Source of the DNA: Ipomoea triloba
Lineage: Eukaryota; Streptophyta; Magnoliopsida; Solanales; Convolvulaceae
NCBI RefSeq assembly: GCF_003576645.1
Contig: NC_044922.1
Location: forward strand, 14,177,985-14,241,984
Direction: 5' to 3'
Length of the DNA stretch: 64,000 bases
Each line of letters opens with the position of its first letter. The first letter of the stretch is position 1. Below are positions 54,186-64,000 of the stretch, in pieces. The position numbers and the translations under genes were made by a program. The notes beneath the pieces were generated by a model. That model ran no database searches. It was not told the DNA's origin and saw only the letters and a program-made list of their open reading frames with translations.

Positions 54186-57100
54186 TCGGTCGATCACATT
54201 TCGGGCTAGGCAAAATCAGACTTGTTGAGAATAAGCAGAACAAACAATTTTCCACAATGATTAGTGATTTTACATATTTACCCATCATGGACTCGTGAAG
54301 TAAAAAAGAACTAATAAATTTTTTTTGGGTTTAATTTTAACAATAATATTTCGAATAATTATGATTATGACTAATCATCATCACTTCCTTCTTGGTTTTC
54401 TTTCTATAGATGATTTGGCTCAATTATTAAACTAAAAGTCGCATGCGTCAATTTTTATAAAAAATAAATATTTTTAAAAATTGGTGTATTTTTTTTTTGC
54501 ATGGTACGGATTATTTAATATTAGAAACTAAGTCCCCTTGTTAAATAGTTTGCCCCTCGCATATAATAATATATATAAATATAAATATGTAATCCAATTA
54601 TTAATTTAAAATTTTAGTTGGGACAAAATGCATCCTTCAATCAAGTGTTATTCAATTTAAAAAATTAAAAAAAAAAAAAAAAAAGGCCATGTGTTTACAC
54701 AGTTGTTATACCATGAACCAGGATCCACTTTGCAAGCTAAGGTGGACCCTCGTCCTAAACAACATTGAATTGTGTATTTTGGTATTGGAATTGTGAATTC
54801 CAATAATAAATTAATAATGGGGTGTGCTCAAGTTCGAGCTCAAGCTCGAAAAAATGTAATTTTTTGAGCAGCTCGAGCAGTTTGTTTGACTCGACTATTC
54901 GAACTCGAGCTGAAAATCAGCTTGAATTTAAACATAAAGTTTATATTATTATATAGACTTCTAGTGATAAATAAGAGAAAAAGTATATCTTAGCGTTAAT
55001 ATTAATATTACTTTTAAAAAATCTTATGCTTGTCCTTATTTGTTTAAAGAAAATAATTTTAATATTCATTTTATAATTTTTAAAGCACCAATTTTGAATT
55101 CAGTTTATTACTAAATAGAGTGTAGACAGCTAGCTATATGCCTATATTTCATTTAAAATATATTTTATTTATTAAATATTACATCTTAGTTTTATTTTTG
55201 TGACGAGAGAAATTTACAGTCACTACTCAAAGTATACACTATATATTATGTAACCTTGCTTATAAATAATAGTCTATAAACGACACACCTAAAGAAAAAA
55301 TAGAATTATGATTCCCACAACCCTTTTGGGTCATTGTAAGTTTGATCCTTAGATTTGAACCAAATCCCCCTGGTACAATTTGAACAGTTATTCAAATTGC
55401 GATGGAGTAAATGAAATTAAATTAAAATTGTAAGGAGTACTGCTAATTGTTAAAGATGCCAAATGGCAAATAGTGTGTGTCACGTGGAGAAATTGTCTAC
55501 AAAAGTGCTCCCGTCCCGTCCAATTTGTACGCAACAATCATTACAATATTTTTAAGAGCAGTAATAGGTTCCTTTCAAAAAAAAAAAAAAAAGTAATAGG
55601 TTTTTTTTTTTTAGTTTTTGAGAAATTTTTGTAAATGTGATTAGGTAAGAAAAAATGGAAGGAAAAGAAAGAAAAAAATAAATCATATTTTAAAATGGAA
55701 AAAAATAAAATAAAAAAAGAAGACTTGTCAGCCGCGTCCAGTTGGGGAGTGCACGCGCCCAGCGGGCGCAGTTGTTGCGCCTAACGCGTTTCGGATTTGT
55801 CCTAAAGTTTTTCTTCTCTCTCTTGCATTATCTCTCCTCCAACTAGACATTCACTGTACCAAAAACCACAAATAAAATCTAAGTCAGTTCTCTATTTTAC
55901 TATGCTCACAGTTTGCTCTACTTCAAATTGGGGAGCGGGGAGCCCATTACCATGATTTGAGACTAGGTGATCAACCGTTATGCTAGTTCCAAGTGTAACC
56001 ATTACAATAATTATGTCATGGTGATGTCCGCATTGTAAAGTGGATCTTACTTTTAAAAATTTTTACTTTTTTATAAATAAAATTATATATAAAAATATAT
56101 TATTAAAAAATCTAATTGATATCTTTTAAATTATATCAATATTAATATTTTTTTAAATTATAAAATAAATTTACAAGTACGTAAAGTAATTGTTTTAGGT
56201 ACATAAATTTGGTTAATAAAAATTACTACTATAGATATATAAATTGCTACATTAGGTACATAAACTACTATTGTAAGTACATAAATTCACTCTTGTTGAA
56301 TTAAAATTCAGTTCCTCTTTAACAAATTTCTACCGTCCAAATGGGTTGTAAGAGGTAAATTTAAGAAGAGGAAATAACTATTTTCATATTGTATAGTATT
56401 TACAATTATTACAATTATAACATATGTGACATTACTAAGGCGCTAGCAGCCAAATCTATAACACGGCCATTGAACTTTAAATTCTTTTTCTTTCTTTAAT
56501 GTGGTACTTTTTATATCAAGTTACTTTATGTACCTAGTTGAAGATGCCTATGAGCCATGATCCTTAGTTTAAATGTTGCTTCACAATCAAAATTTTACCA
56601 ACTTTTACCTAACATATACCATACTTCAAAAAAAAATAGGTTATACATTTCGAGAATATTTTCTATTTAATTATGTTCTAATTTTCAAGAAGAAGATATT
56701 ACACAAACAAAACAAAAATGATGCTCAAATAAAAATAATTTTTTTTAACAAAACTTTTAGATTTAAGTAAACAATACTTATTTAGAGTTAGAAAAATGGT
56801 GAGGTGGGACAAAAACATCGACCCAACTATCTTAGGTTGCAAGTTAAGAGGACCAGCCCGCCAATAATTAAAAAATAAATGGAAAAAATAGCAACTTTAA
56901 AAAGTTAATAATTAATTTAGAATATTCATATGCATTAGTTCATAACACCATATTTTATCTATGTCATCATTTAGTTAAAAATTACAAGTTTATATAAGTT
57001 CAGTAAAGTATTATCATCCTGTCAAAATCCGTACCCCAAATGTGTTGGCTAGTTTAGGCTTGCCTACTAATGGGCAACTAAAGTCCCCAACTCTACTCAC

Positions 57101-57426
57101 CGTTATTATAAAGTGTGACGAATTTTTTATATCTAACAAACTTGTAAGAGAATCAATGCATGTTATATTTTAAAATTATGTTTTTTATCTTAAAAATATT
57201 ATACTTTAATCTTTTCATACCCAATTACCCTTACACCGTTGTATGTTAAGTATTTTGAGTTAAGTATTAATTACTATATCAAATGCCTAGTTGTATTTAC
57301 CTGAATGCATTACTTAAACAAAATAATTTAATTATTAAATACTATATTAAATTTTTTTAAAAAAAACTATATTAAACAAAATATATTTTTCTATGAAGTA
57401 TCATTTACATATTTATCCTCAATTAT
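54186..57426. other. AT-rich intergenic DNA, no gene seen
   Basis: Contains a TGGTCCA-type MITE end fragment near 54690-54755 and a GC-rich patch at 55725-55795 (GCACGCGCCCAGCGGGCGC). Short repeats of AGGTACATAAA occur at 56170-56290. No convincing coding region. Confidence 0.5.
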
Positions 57427-57780
57427 TATAATATAGAGTAAATACCCAAATAGTCCCTCGACTATAGCATAATTCACTAATTGATCCTTGACTATTGATT
57501 CAATCCAATTAAGTCCTCATACTCCTCAACTATTCAAAATTTACCCAATTAGGTCCTCCGTCAAATCTTCCATTTAAAGCATGTCAACTTTGAGGTCAAA
57601 AGAGTAATTTCATCAGCTCCTCTAATTATCCCTAAAATTAAGAACTAAATACGTCGTCGTTCTATATTTGTCTCCCTTTCCATTGCCGACTCCATCATGC
57701 CGCCGACCAGCGACGACCGTGGTTAGCCAGGATTGAGCAAAGAACAAAAAAAAGCGAATTGAATCTACTATCAAATCTGC

Positions 57781-58220
57781 TCAACCTCCAAAACCACCTC
57801 GATCCCACGTAGGTGGACCAGCGAGGAGAGCCAGAGAATGGAGAAGTAAATGGCGACGTAAATCTGGACGAAAATGAGGAGTTTTTAGAGGGAGAAATAG
57901 GCTGATGAGGGAGACGAGGATGAGAGGGATGAAGATGAAGGCGAAGGAGATGAGAGGTATGTCTCTGAACTCAGAAATCAAGTCGTCTTGTTCATCGCCA
58001 ATCCAGTATGGTTTTGTGCCACATGGGGAGCTTTTCTTGTGGATTGCGATTTGGGTTCTTGGAGTTTGGTTGATGGCTTCTTTTTTAGTTGGGATTTGGG
58101 TTGTTCTTTTGCTTGAGCAGTAGCATTGCTGGCTTTGTTTTTGGAAAAAGAGGAGCTAAGCTTGGTTAGATATGAGGATTTCTTGGTGGTTTTGGTTGAA
58201 TTTGAGGCTTTCAATTTCAA
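57781..58220 (-). pseudogene. captured gene fragments, downstream frames
   Basis: 58220-57978 encodes a Lys/Ser/Gln-rich stretch (KKKPSTKLQEPKSQSTRK). From about 57981 a different frame gives DIPLISFAFIFIPLILVSLI, a hydrophobic segment that could cross a membrane, and stops at 57781. The frames do not join without splicing or frameshift. They could be parts of one spliced parent gene or of two genes. Confidence 0.5.
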
Positions 58221-58259
58221 TAAATTGGAAGTAGAATTTAGCTTCTTGAACTGATTCTT

Positions 58260-58703
58260 CTAGGAAACCTTAGAAGAGTCTAAAGTGGGTTTGAGAAGCT
58301 TGGTTTTGTTCTTAAGGGAGAGTGAAGAAAAAGAGGAGGAAGAAGAAGAAAGCTTGAGTTTGATATGGTTTTTGACTGATCCAAACCCAGACCTAGTCTT
58401 GAGAACCTTAGTTTGGTTCTTGGGTGATTCAAACCCAGACCCAATCTTGGCCTTTAGGTCTTTGATCTCACTCTTGAGCTCCTCCACCGTCTCGCTGGCC
58501 TCCTCGTAGCACTCCTGACACGTTCCAACGTCGCGAGAGCAGTACTCCTCTTTGCACGACACGCACTTCATCCTCGTCGACTCCGGAGATTCTTCTTCTT
58601 CCTCCTCATCGTCGTCCTCGTCTACGTCGCCGAATTCCTTTGAGGGCATCGATGATCGCCGCCTATGGTGCCTTATCATTTTCAATTCAGTCAAAGTTGA
58701 CAT
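58260..58703 (-). CDS. captured gene fragment: Cys-rich, coiled-coil-like protein
   Basis: 147 codons, ATG exactly at the inner edge of the right inverted repeat, so the repeat could act as promoter. Residues 25-40 are Asp/Glu-rich. At about residues 48-70 is CVSCKEEYCSRDVGTCQEC (C-x2-C-x4-C-x6-C-x2-C), then EEASETVEELKSEIKDLKAK, a likely coiled coil. The rest is Ser/Lys-rich. I recall a similar Cys-rich and coiled-coil module in a plant BTB/POZ subfamily, but I am not sure. The parent gene is unknown. Codons are much less AT-rich than the surroundings. Confidence 0.65.
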   Translation of the reverse strand: MSTLTELKMIRHHRRRSSMPSKEFGDVDEDDDEEEEEESPESTRMKCVSCKEEYCSRDVGTCQECYEEASETVEELKSEIKDLKAKIGSGFESPKNQTKVLKTRSGFGSVKNHIKLKLSSSSSSFSSLSLKNKTKLLKPTLDSSKVS

Positions 58704-59000
58704 TGAAATTACTCTTTTGACCTCAAAGTTGACAGACTTTAAACGGAAGAATTGACGAAGGACCTAATTGGGTAAATTTTGAATAGTTGAGGACTTAATT
58801 GGATTGAATCAATAGTCAAGGATCAATTTGTGAATTATGCTATAGTCGATGGACTATTTTAGGTATTTACTCTATAATATATAAGTGATAAACACAAATA
58901 CACTTGAACAGAGTTATCGAATTTATCACAAATAAACAAATATTTATAATATTTTATCTAGACGAGTATCTCTCTATTATAAATACATATAGACAGAATA

Positions 59001-59375
59001 TAGAAAAAATTATAATTTATGTCACTCATAAATATGTCAATTATCAGTGTCACTCTTGAATTATTAGTGGGGTAAGTGTTGCCCCTCAATTTTCAAAATG
59101 TGATATATATCGCTCCTCTCATAAATTATTAGTGGTGTAAATGTGATTACCCACCGTTTTTCATGTTCAAAGACCACGTTTGTTTCTTCCATTTTACTTT
59201 CGTCGCTTGTTATCCTTCTACTGATAATAATGTTTCTCATTCTTCCTATTAGAGGAGGGGTAATATATGTCACGTTTTGAAAATTGAGGGGCAATATTTA
59301 TACGACTAATAATTCAGGAGTGACATTGATAATTGACATACTTGTGAGAGATAAATTGCAATTTTAGATTCTATT
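59001..59375. mobile_element. MITE-like element with ~120-bp inverted repeats
   Basis: Left end: ATGTCAATTATC, GTGTCACTC, TGAATTATTAGT, TTGCCCCTCAATTTTC. The same series appears inverted at 59255-59365 with a few changes. The centre (59130-59240) is unique. Target duplication not resolved. Confidence 0.75.
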
Positions 59376-60589
59376 ACTTGTGTCATTTATTTATTTGTAT
59401 TTTGAATTATTTTAATATAATTATAACTTGTTAACATTGGACACTTGCTCTCTTTCGCATTGCACATATGAAGAGTTCTAGTTTATAAAATTTAATTTTA
59501 TAAAATTGGAAACAAACTAAGCATAAGGTGCACTACAACATCCCAAAGCATTAACAACCCTACACAATCTCATTACTATATGCAACATAATTTTGAACGA
59601 GGTTTCCTATTTCTCTGTAATGAACGGAAGATGCAACTATGATGAATATGCCTTTGGATTGTAATACAAGTTGCTTGATATTGTGATAAGAACATTTATT
59701 AGCTGTAATTAATGTCGCATTGACTTTTCCGTATCGTACTGAGCATTTTTTTTTTTGTAACAATAAAAAGTACTTCACGTAAATGGTAAAAGAAGAGGTG
59801 ACCGGTTATACCAGTTGCCCTCAGACCGGAAAGATTGTAAACAAAATTACAAATATCAATCACTTTCTTTTTCTTTTTCTTTTTCTAAAATTAAAGGCAA
59901 ATAGGAACAAGACAATACACACACACACAACTAAACACTATTAAATTTATTATCAAATATTATTAATACTTGTTCTTATAATGTATATTTAAATATATAA
60001 TATTATGTATATTCAAACATAGCATGTGTTATTGCATTTGATACAAAATATACTAATGTCAATTTATATTTTTTAAAAATTACATATATAAATTCACCTA
60101 CCTCTTTTAGAAAACATCAATTATTTAATTTATTGAAAAACATGTATCTATGTGCTATGAAACTCGCATTGTCACTCAAGTCGGCATAGAATCATATGTG
60201 CGTTGAAAGCCGTCTTATGATTCTAGTCGACAAAGAACATAGACAACTCTCACAGAGAGTCGAACGTGAAACCTTGTGGTTACTAAGCTATTCTCCGACT
60301 TACATCAATGCAAATGTATATATGTGTGTTAAATATTTACACTTGTTAATTTGGTCTTATTTTAATAATTTATGATGATAAGTTATGTCAATTATTAAAT
60401 GACAAATTGACATAATAAGTTGGGATATATTTATTATAATTTTGATTAGATTAGTCATGATTGGTTTACCATTCATTATATCAAAATTGAAATGAAAAAT
60501 GACTGGGATATTATTTACTCATTTTTAATATCTCAATTTTTTTAATCAAACAACAATTTCTTCACTCAAAGTCAAGGATAAGGAATGAC
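59376..60589. other. AT-rich, no recognised gene
   Basis: Contains a CA run (59918-59928). No coding or RNA gene seen. Confidence 0.55.
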
Positions 60590-61030
60590 AAAAACTTATA
60601 TGAGAGGGTAAAATCAAGATGAAAATATAATAATTATAATAAAAAATGTAATACTAATCATAAATAAAGTGTTTATTACCTATATGAAAATATATATTAA
60701 TTTTGAAGAAAAATATAATACTTTTGCATTTTAATTTAAAAGTATTACATTTTCACCTCTAAGTAACAAACACTTGCCAACATTAAGGAAAATGTAATAT
60801 TTTTAAGGAAAAATGTAATACTTTTACATCAAGATGTAAAAATATTACATTTTTCATCAAAAATATTACATTGTTCCTTATAAGTAAGTAACAAATATTT
60901 TATTTCTTATTAGTATTACATTTTTCATTAAAAGTATTACATTTTCTAATGACTCACCTGACCCGTCCAACGGATAAGGATCCGTGTGGCGATCTCACAC
61001 AAATGTGACCCCTTAAGGTATACTATGACT
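60590..61030. repeat. MITE-like repeat of the TGTGAGATC family
   Basis: TAATATTACATTTTTC motifs in both orientations. The right end, read in reverse, has GTGTGAGATCGCCACACGGA followed by TCCTTATCCGTTGG, related to the start of the repeat at 52656. Confidence 0.6.
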
Positions 61031-61392
61031 TTACAATTTACACACACACACATATATCAAACATTTATATTAATTATATTATATTTAAATTTTAAATTTT
61101 GTTAATTTTTATTTAAAAGAGGAAGGGGGTAACCCATATACAAATTTTGTTAATTTAATACTATTTTTTTTTGTATTTTATAAGAATTATATCTCATTAT
61201 TAATTAACACCAAGATTGGATTTTTAATAAAAATTATTAATTATTAATTCAAGTATTATAGTTTTTTTTTTTACTAAAAACTCTATTGTTATTACTAGAG
61301 ACTCTGCACGGGATAATAAGATAAATCATACTTACGTATAAATAATATGCAAATCAAACTCGGTGAGATTTTGATGTTACTACTAGACTATT
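61031..61392. other. AT-rich, no recognised feature
   Basis: No coding. Immediately upstream of the AP2-type gene promoter. Confidence 0.5.
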
Positions 61393-61480
61393 AGGGAGTG
61401 TTTGGTTGGATGAAAAATCTTTTTCATAGTGGAGGAAAATGTGTTTTTTCGTTGTTTGGTTGGATGGAAAATACTACAGA
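61393..61480. repeat. GTGTTTGGTTGGATG-type MITE fragment in the promoter
   Basis: GGGAGTGTTTGGTTGGATG at 61393 and GTTGTTTGGTTGGATGG at 61459 are two copies of a MITE end motif, about 70-140 bp upstream of the TATA box of the AP2-type gene. A right end was not found. Confidence 0.5.
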
Positions 61481-61532
61481 AACGGGCTGTTAGTTTCCGG
61501 ACAAATAATATACTTTTAAAATGGAGTATGTG

Positions 61533-61541
61533 TATATATAA
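61533..61541 (+). promoter_or_regulatory. probable TATA box of the RAP2-7/TOE1-like gene
   Basis: TATATATAAGGAAG, followed by a CT-rich tract (61580-61622) typical of plant 5' UTRs. It would give a leader of about 500 nt. Confidence 0.55.
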
Positions 61542-61707
61542 GGAAGTAAGGAACCCTCCAACACAGAAATAATAAAATGTTGCTTCACACACGTCCCATC
61601 TTTTCTGTACTTTCTCTCTCTAGAAATTAATTCCCCAACTACAACAAATAACAAATTCAATCCCCACCTCTCTCGCTTCCTTGGAATCGCAGAGTCGAGA
61701 CGAGACT

Positions 61708-61755
61708 ATGGCGATTCCTGTTCGCATTGCTCCTCCTCCCGCTTTCTCTCTCTAA
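61708..61755 (+). CDS. upstream ORF 1 (15 residues) in the leader
   Basis: ATG to TAA, MAIPVRIAPPPAFSL. Context is GACTATGG, with G at +4. A short upstream frame that could lower translation of the main frame if the leader is not spliced here. Translation is inferred. Confidence 0.35.
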   Translation: MAIPVRIAPPPAFSL

Positions 61756-62018
61756 TCTCCACTCTTTTCTCGCTCTGTATGTATATGTGTATATACTACA
61801 GAAGACAAGTATATACATATGTATATGCTCCGGTGAACTTTCTCCGATCATCTTTGAGCTTCTTAAATTTCTCGCTCCGATCGTCTTGTAACAGAAGTTT
61901 TTTCCTCCGATTTTCTGATTCCGTTTTCCGGTTTAAAGCTCTTTGCTCGGTATTTTACTGTGAAGCTAAGTTCTATAAGCTTCAGGTAAATATATAGACG
62001 GGAGGAATCGGATTGTGT

Positions 62019-62051
62019 ATGGAAGTATGCATTTGGATTGTTGATTGCTAG
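62019..62051 (+). CDS. upstream ORF 2 (10 residues) in the leader
   Basis: ATG to [13 protein letters not shown], with G at +4 and ending 19 bp before the main ATG. Possible translational regulator. It might be removed if AG/GTAAAT at 61985 is used as a donor, but no matching acceptor is obvious. Confidence 0.3.
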   Translation: MEVCIWIVDC

Positions 62052-62070
62052 AGGAGAGGAGTGGGGAGTG

Positions 62071-63929
62071 ATGTTGGATCTCAATCTGAGTGTAGTCTAC
62101 GACGAGAGTAGATTCGAGAAGCGTCCGGAAGGTTCCGGAGCGGATGAATCCGGGACCTCAAACTCGTCGATGCTGAATGCTGAGGCTTCCAGCAATGCCG
62201 GCGACGACGACACGTGCTCCACGCGCGCCGGGGACGTCGTTCCCTTCAATTTCGATATCCTTAAAGTCGGGAGCAGAAACGAGGACGACGACGGGGATGA
62301 CGAGAACCGGCAGGCGGCTCTGCCCGAGTTCGTGACTCGGCAGCTATTCCCGGTGAGTGAGGGCGCATGGAACACAGGTCAAACTTCCGGGAGGCAGGAT
62401 TGGGCGATGGATCTCTCGTTCCGTCAAGCGGAGATGCGAATGGTAGAACAACAACAACAACAGCAGCAGCAGCAGCAACCGCCGCCTCAGCCGCAACAGC
62501 AAGTGAAGAAGAGCAGGAGAGGGCCGAGGTCTCGGAGCTCACAGTACAGAGGAGTCACTTTCTACAGAAGAACTGGTAGATGGGAATCGCATATCTGGTC
62601 AGTGCTCTCTGACTGTGAAACTCACTGATAATTGTTGCGTTTCTATTGAAGTGATTTTTCATACTGCTGTTAACATGCGTCTTTTCATTTAATTATATTT
62701 ATATAAATGTTGTTGGTTGCAGGGACTGTGGGAAACAAGTATATTTGGGTATGAATACTTTTATTTTTAATTACTTTCCTTTTTGGTTAATTTCAGTGCT
62801 CTTTTTTGGCCCTTAGTAGTGAATTATTTGCCGACTTATTTCCATTTTTGGTAAATTCTTTTCATGACCTTTGTTTTGGGTTTTGCCAGGTGGATTTGAC
62901 ACTGCTGATGCCGCTGCTAGGTAAGTGATTGATTGATTGTCCGTGCTTTTTTTGATTCGTTTGGTTTTCTATGGTATTTTCCCAAGTTAATATCGATGAT
63001 ATATTTTTCTGAATAGTTTTTTTGTTCTTTATATTGCAGAGCATATGATCGAGCTGCTATTAAGTTTCGTGGAGTTGATGCTGACATAAATTTCCACTTG
63101 AGTGACTATGAGGAGGATATGAAACAGGTTAGAATAACAAAAAATTGTTTGGCATTTTGATATCAAACTAATAGATCTGTTCTTGTTACTGCTGCATCTA
63201 TTGACTGCTATTGCGGGTGGGTTCTTTTTGCAGATGGAAAACCTGAGTAAAGAAGAATTTGTACACATGCTGCGTCGCCAGAGTACTGGGTTCTCAAGGG
63301 GGAGCTCCAAATACAGAGGAGTAACACTGCATAAATGTGGGAGATGGGAGGCTCGGATGGGGCAGTTCCTAGGCAAAAAGTAAGCAACTAGTCACTGAGT
63401 TGATTGTCCTTGTTGGTTAGAGTAGAATTTAAAACTAGTTGGTGTAAACTGGGTAACAAATGTATTAAGATGCCTATTTGAAGAAGAAATCATTTGGAAC
63501 ACCCAGTATTTAGCGATGCTTGAATTGCAGGTATATTTATCTTGGGCTATTCGACAGTGAAGTAGAAGCTGCAAGGTCCTAATTTTGAAATTATTACCCT
63601 GAATTCTCAGCCTCAATACTGCATCATCCAACCAATATGTCCATTTTTTTTTTTATTTTCTGCATACCAGGGCTTATGATAAGGCAGCTATCAAATGTAA
63701 TGGAAGAGAGGCTGTCACTAACTTTGAGCCCAGTACATATGATGGGGGTACTGCATTCGACCCTCACAATGAAGGTATTTGCATACTCTTTTTACTATTG
63801 TAATCACCCATGAAACTGTTGCATTGACCAGTTCTTAGCAGTAACACACCTTTCACATGCCACAATACAGGTAGCCAACATGATCTTGATCTGAACTTGG
63901 GGATGACAAGCTCTTCTCCGAATAAAAAT
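62071..63929 (+). CDS. RAP2-7: euAP2 transcription factor, RAP2-7/TOE1-like (3' end outside window)
   Basis: Nuclear DNA-binding regulator; Arabidopsis TOE1/RAP2-7 represses flowering and is a miR172 target. Exons: 62071-62597, 62723-62748 (26 bp), 62890-62920 (31 bp), 63040-63127, 63234-63379, 63531-63575, 63671-63774, 63871-63929; phases join and give 342 codons. Start MLDLNLS fits the family and carries an EAR-type DLNL motif. ESGTS and CSTRA...FDILKVGS are TOE1-type, unlike AP2 itself. A Gln-rich run is near residue 128. [13 protein letters not shown] precedes AP2 domain 1 (about 159-215, [18 protein letters not shown]). Domain 2 is about 251-305 ([20 protein letters not shown]). LDLNLG near 329 is a second EAR motif. 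Domain 1 has TADAAARAYD where TAHAAARAYD is usual. The miR172 site lies beyond the window. Confidence 0.93.
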
Positions 63930-64000
63930 GTATGGGAATTTCTAGTACCATATGCTTCTTGATTTAGAAAAACCGCCATATTGTACATTACTCCTAAAGC

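Larger units (their letters stand above)
57436..58872 (-). mobile_element. Pack-MULE (Mutator-like element carrying gene fragments)
   Basis: A perfect 9-bp duplication TATAATATA lies at 57427-57435 and 58873-58881. Terminal inverted repeats of about 170-177 bp (57436-57612, 58704-58872) begin GAGTAAATACC and include GACTATAGCATAATTCAC. They are about 90% identical. Between them is a GC-richer segment with minus-strand reading frames unrelated to any transposase. This matches the Pack-MULE definition: Mutator ends around captured host sequence. Confidence 0.93.

Noticed and set aside
55725..55795. GC-rich patch with GCGCCC...GGGCGC as a CpG-island promoter
   Set aside because: Only about 70 bp, with no gene downstream; more likely part of a decayed element.
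60240..60310. tRNA-like T-arm (AGTCGAACGTGAAACC)
   Set aside because: No cloverleaf, acceptor stem or anticodon arm can be drawn around it.
61779..61997. 72-codon ORF in the leader of the AP2-type gene
   Set aside because: It is Tyr/Ser/Phe-rich from TAT and TCT repeats and has no homology; treated as leader sequence.

Overview
The window is eukaryotic and comes from a flowering plant, most likely a core eudicot. The evidence is a spliced euAP2-type transcription factor gene at the right edge with short plant-type introns, plant lineages of Ty1/Copia and Ty3/Gypsy retrotransposons, a plant hAT element, Mutator-type elements with 9-bp target duplications, and many AT-rich MITE-like foldbacks. 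The species cannot be named from the sequence. No bacterial or organellar genes are seen.

From the left: an LTR of a Tat/Athila-like element (1-2103). Then a large retrotransposon derivative without pol (2313-8159, target duplication ATCTA) whose 5' LTR runs into an 837-N gap. Then Copia relics (8426-8943 and 20468-21830) around a solo LTR (9249-20293, target duplication ATTAT) that is split by a hAT transposon (10097-19855, target duplication AATAGTAG). Next come a minus-strand LTR (about 21955-23093) and a truncated minus-strand Gypsy element (gag, protease, RT, RNase H; about 23490-28390). A nest follows: a Copia element (28748-42365, target duplication TATGG) sits in another LTR of the 22-kb family, and is itself interrupted by an Ale-like Copia (29610-35218) and by a solo LTR inside its gag (36606-38100, target duplication ACAAG). 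A Tat-like gag relic ends the nest at 44.1 kb. From 44.1 to 61.4 kb the DNA is AT-rich, with MITEs, minisatellites, a duplicated 1.1-kb block with a 75-C run, and a Pack-MULE carrying host gene fragments (57436-58872, target duplication TATAATATA). The only evident functional host gene is RAP2-7/TOE1-like (start 62071, continues past the window).

Two things deserve emphasis. First, much of the apparent duplication is probably assembly error. Single Ns sit at the joins of kilobase-scale near-identical repeats in the hAT and in the Ale element, and about 14 tandem duplications of exactly 42 bp occur in unrelated elements, the pattern expected if overlapping unitigs were joined untrimmed. Second, the LTRs carry unexplained structure. 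Three LTR families have ACGCGT-centred palindromes just upstream of their TATA box. The LTR at 6651-8159 also has four hairpins, all with a C-GAGA-G (GNRA) loop, two of which differ by a compensatory base-pair change.

Only the AP2-type gene looks intact as far as it can be seen. All transposon coding regions are broken by stops, frameshifts or truncation, so any movement would need proteins from other copies.
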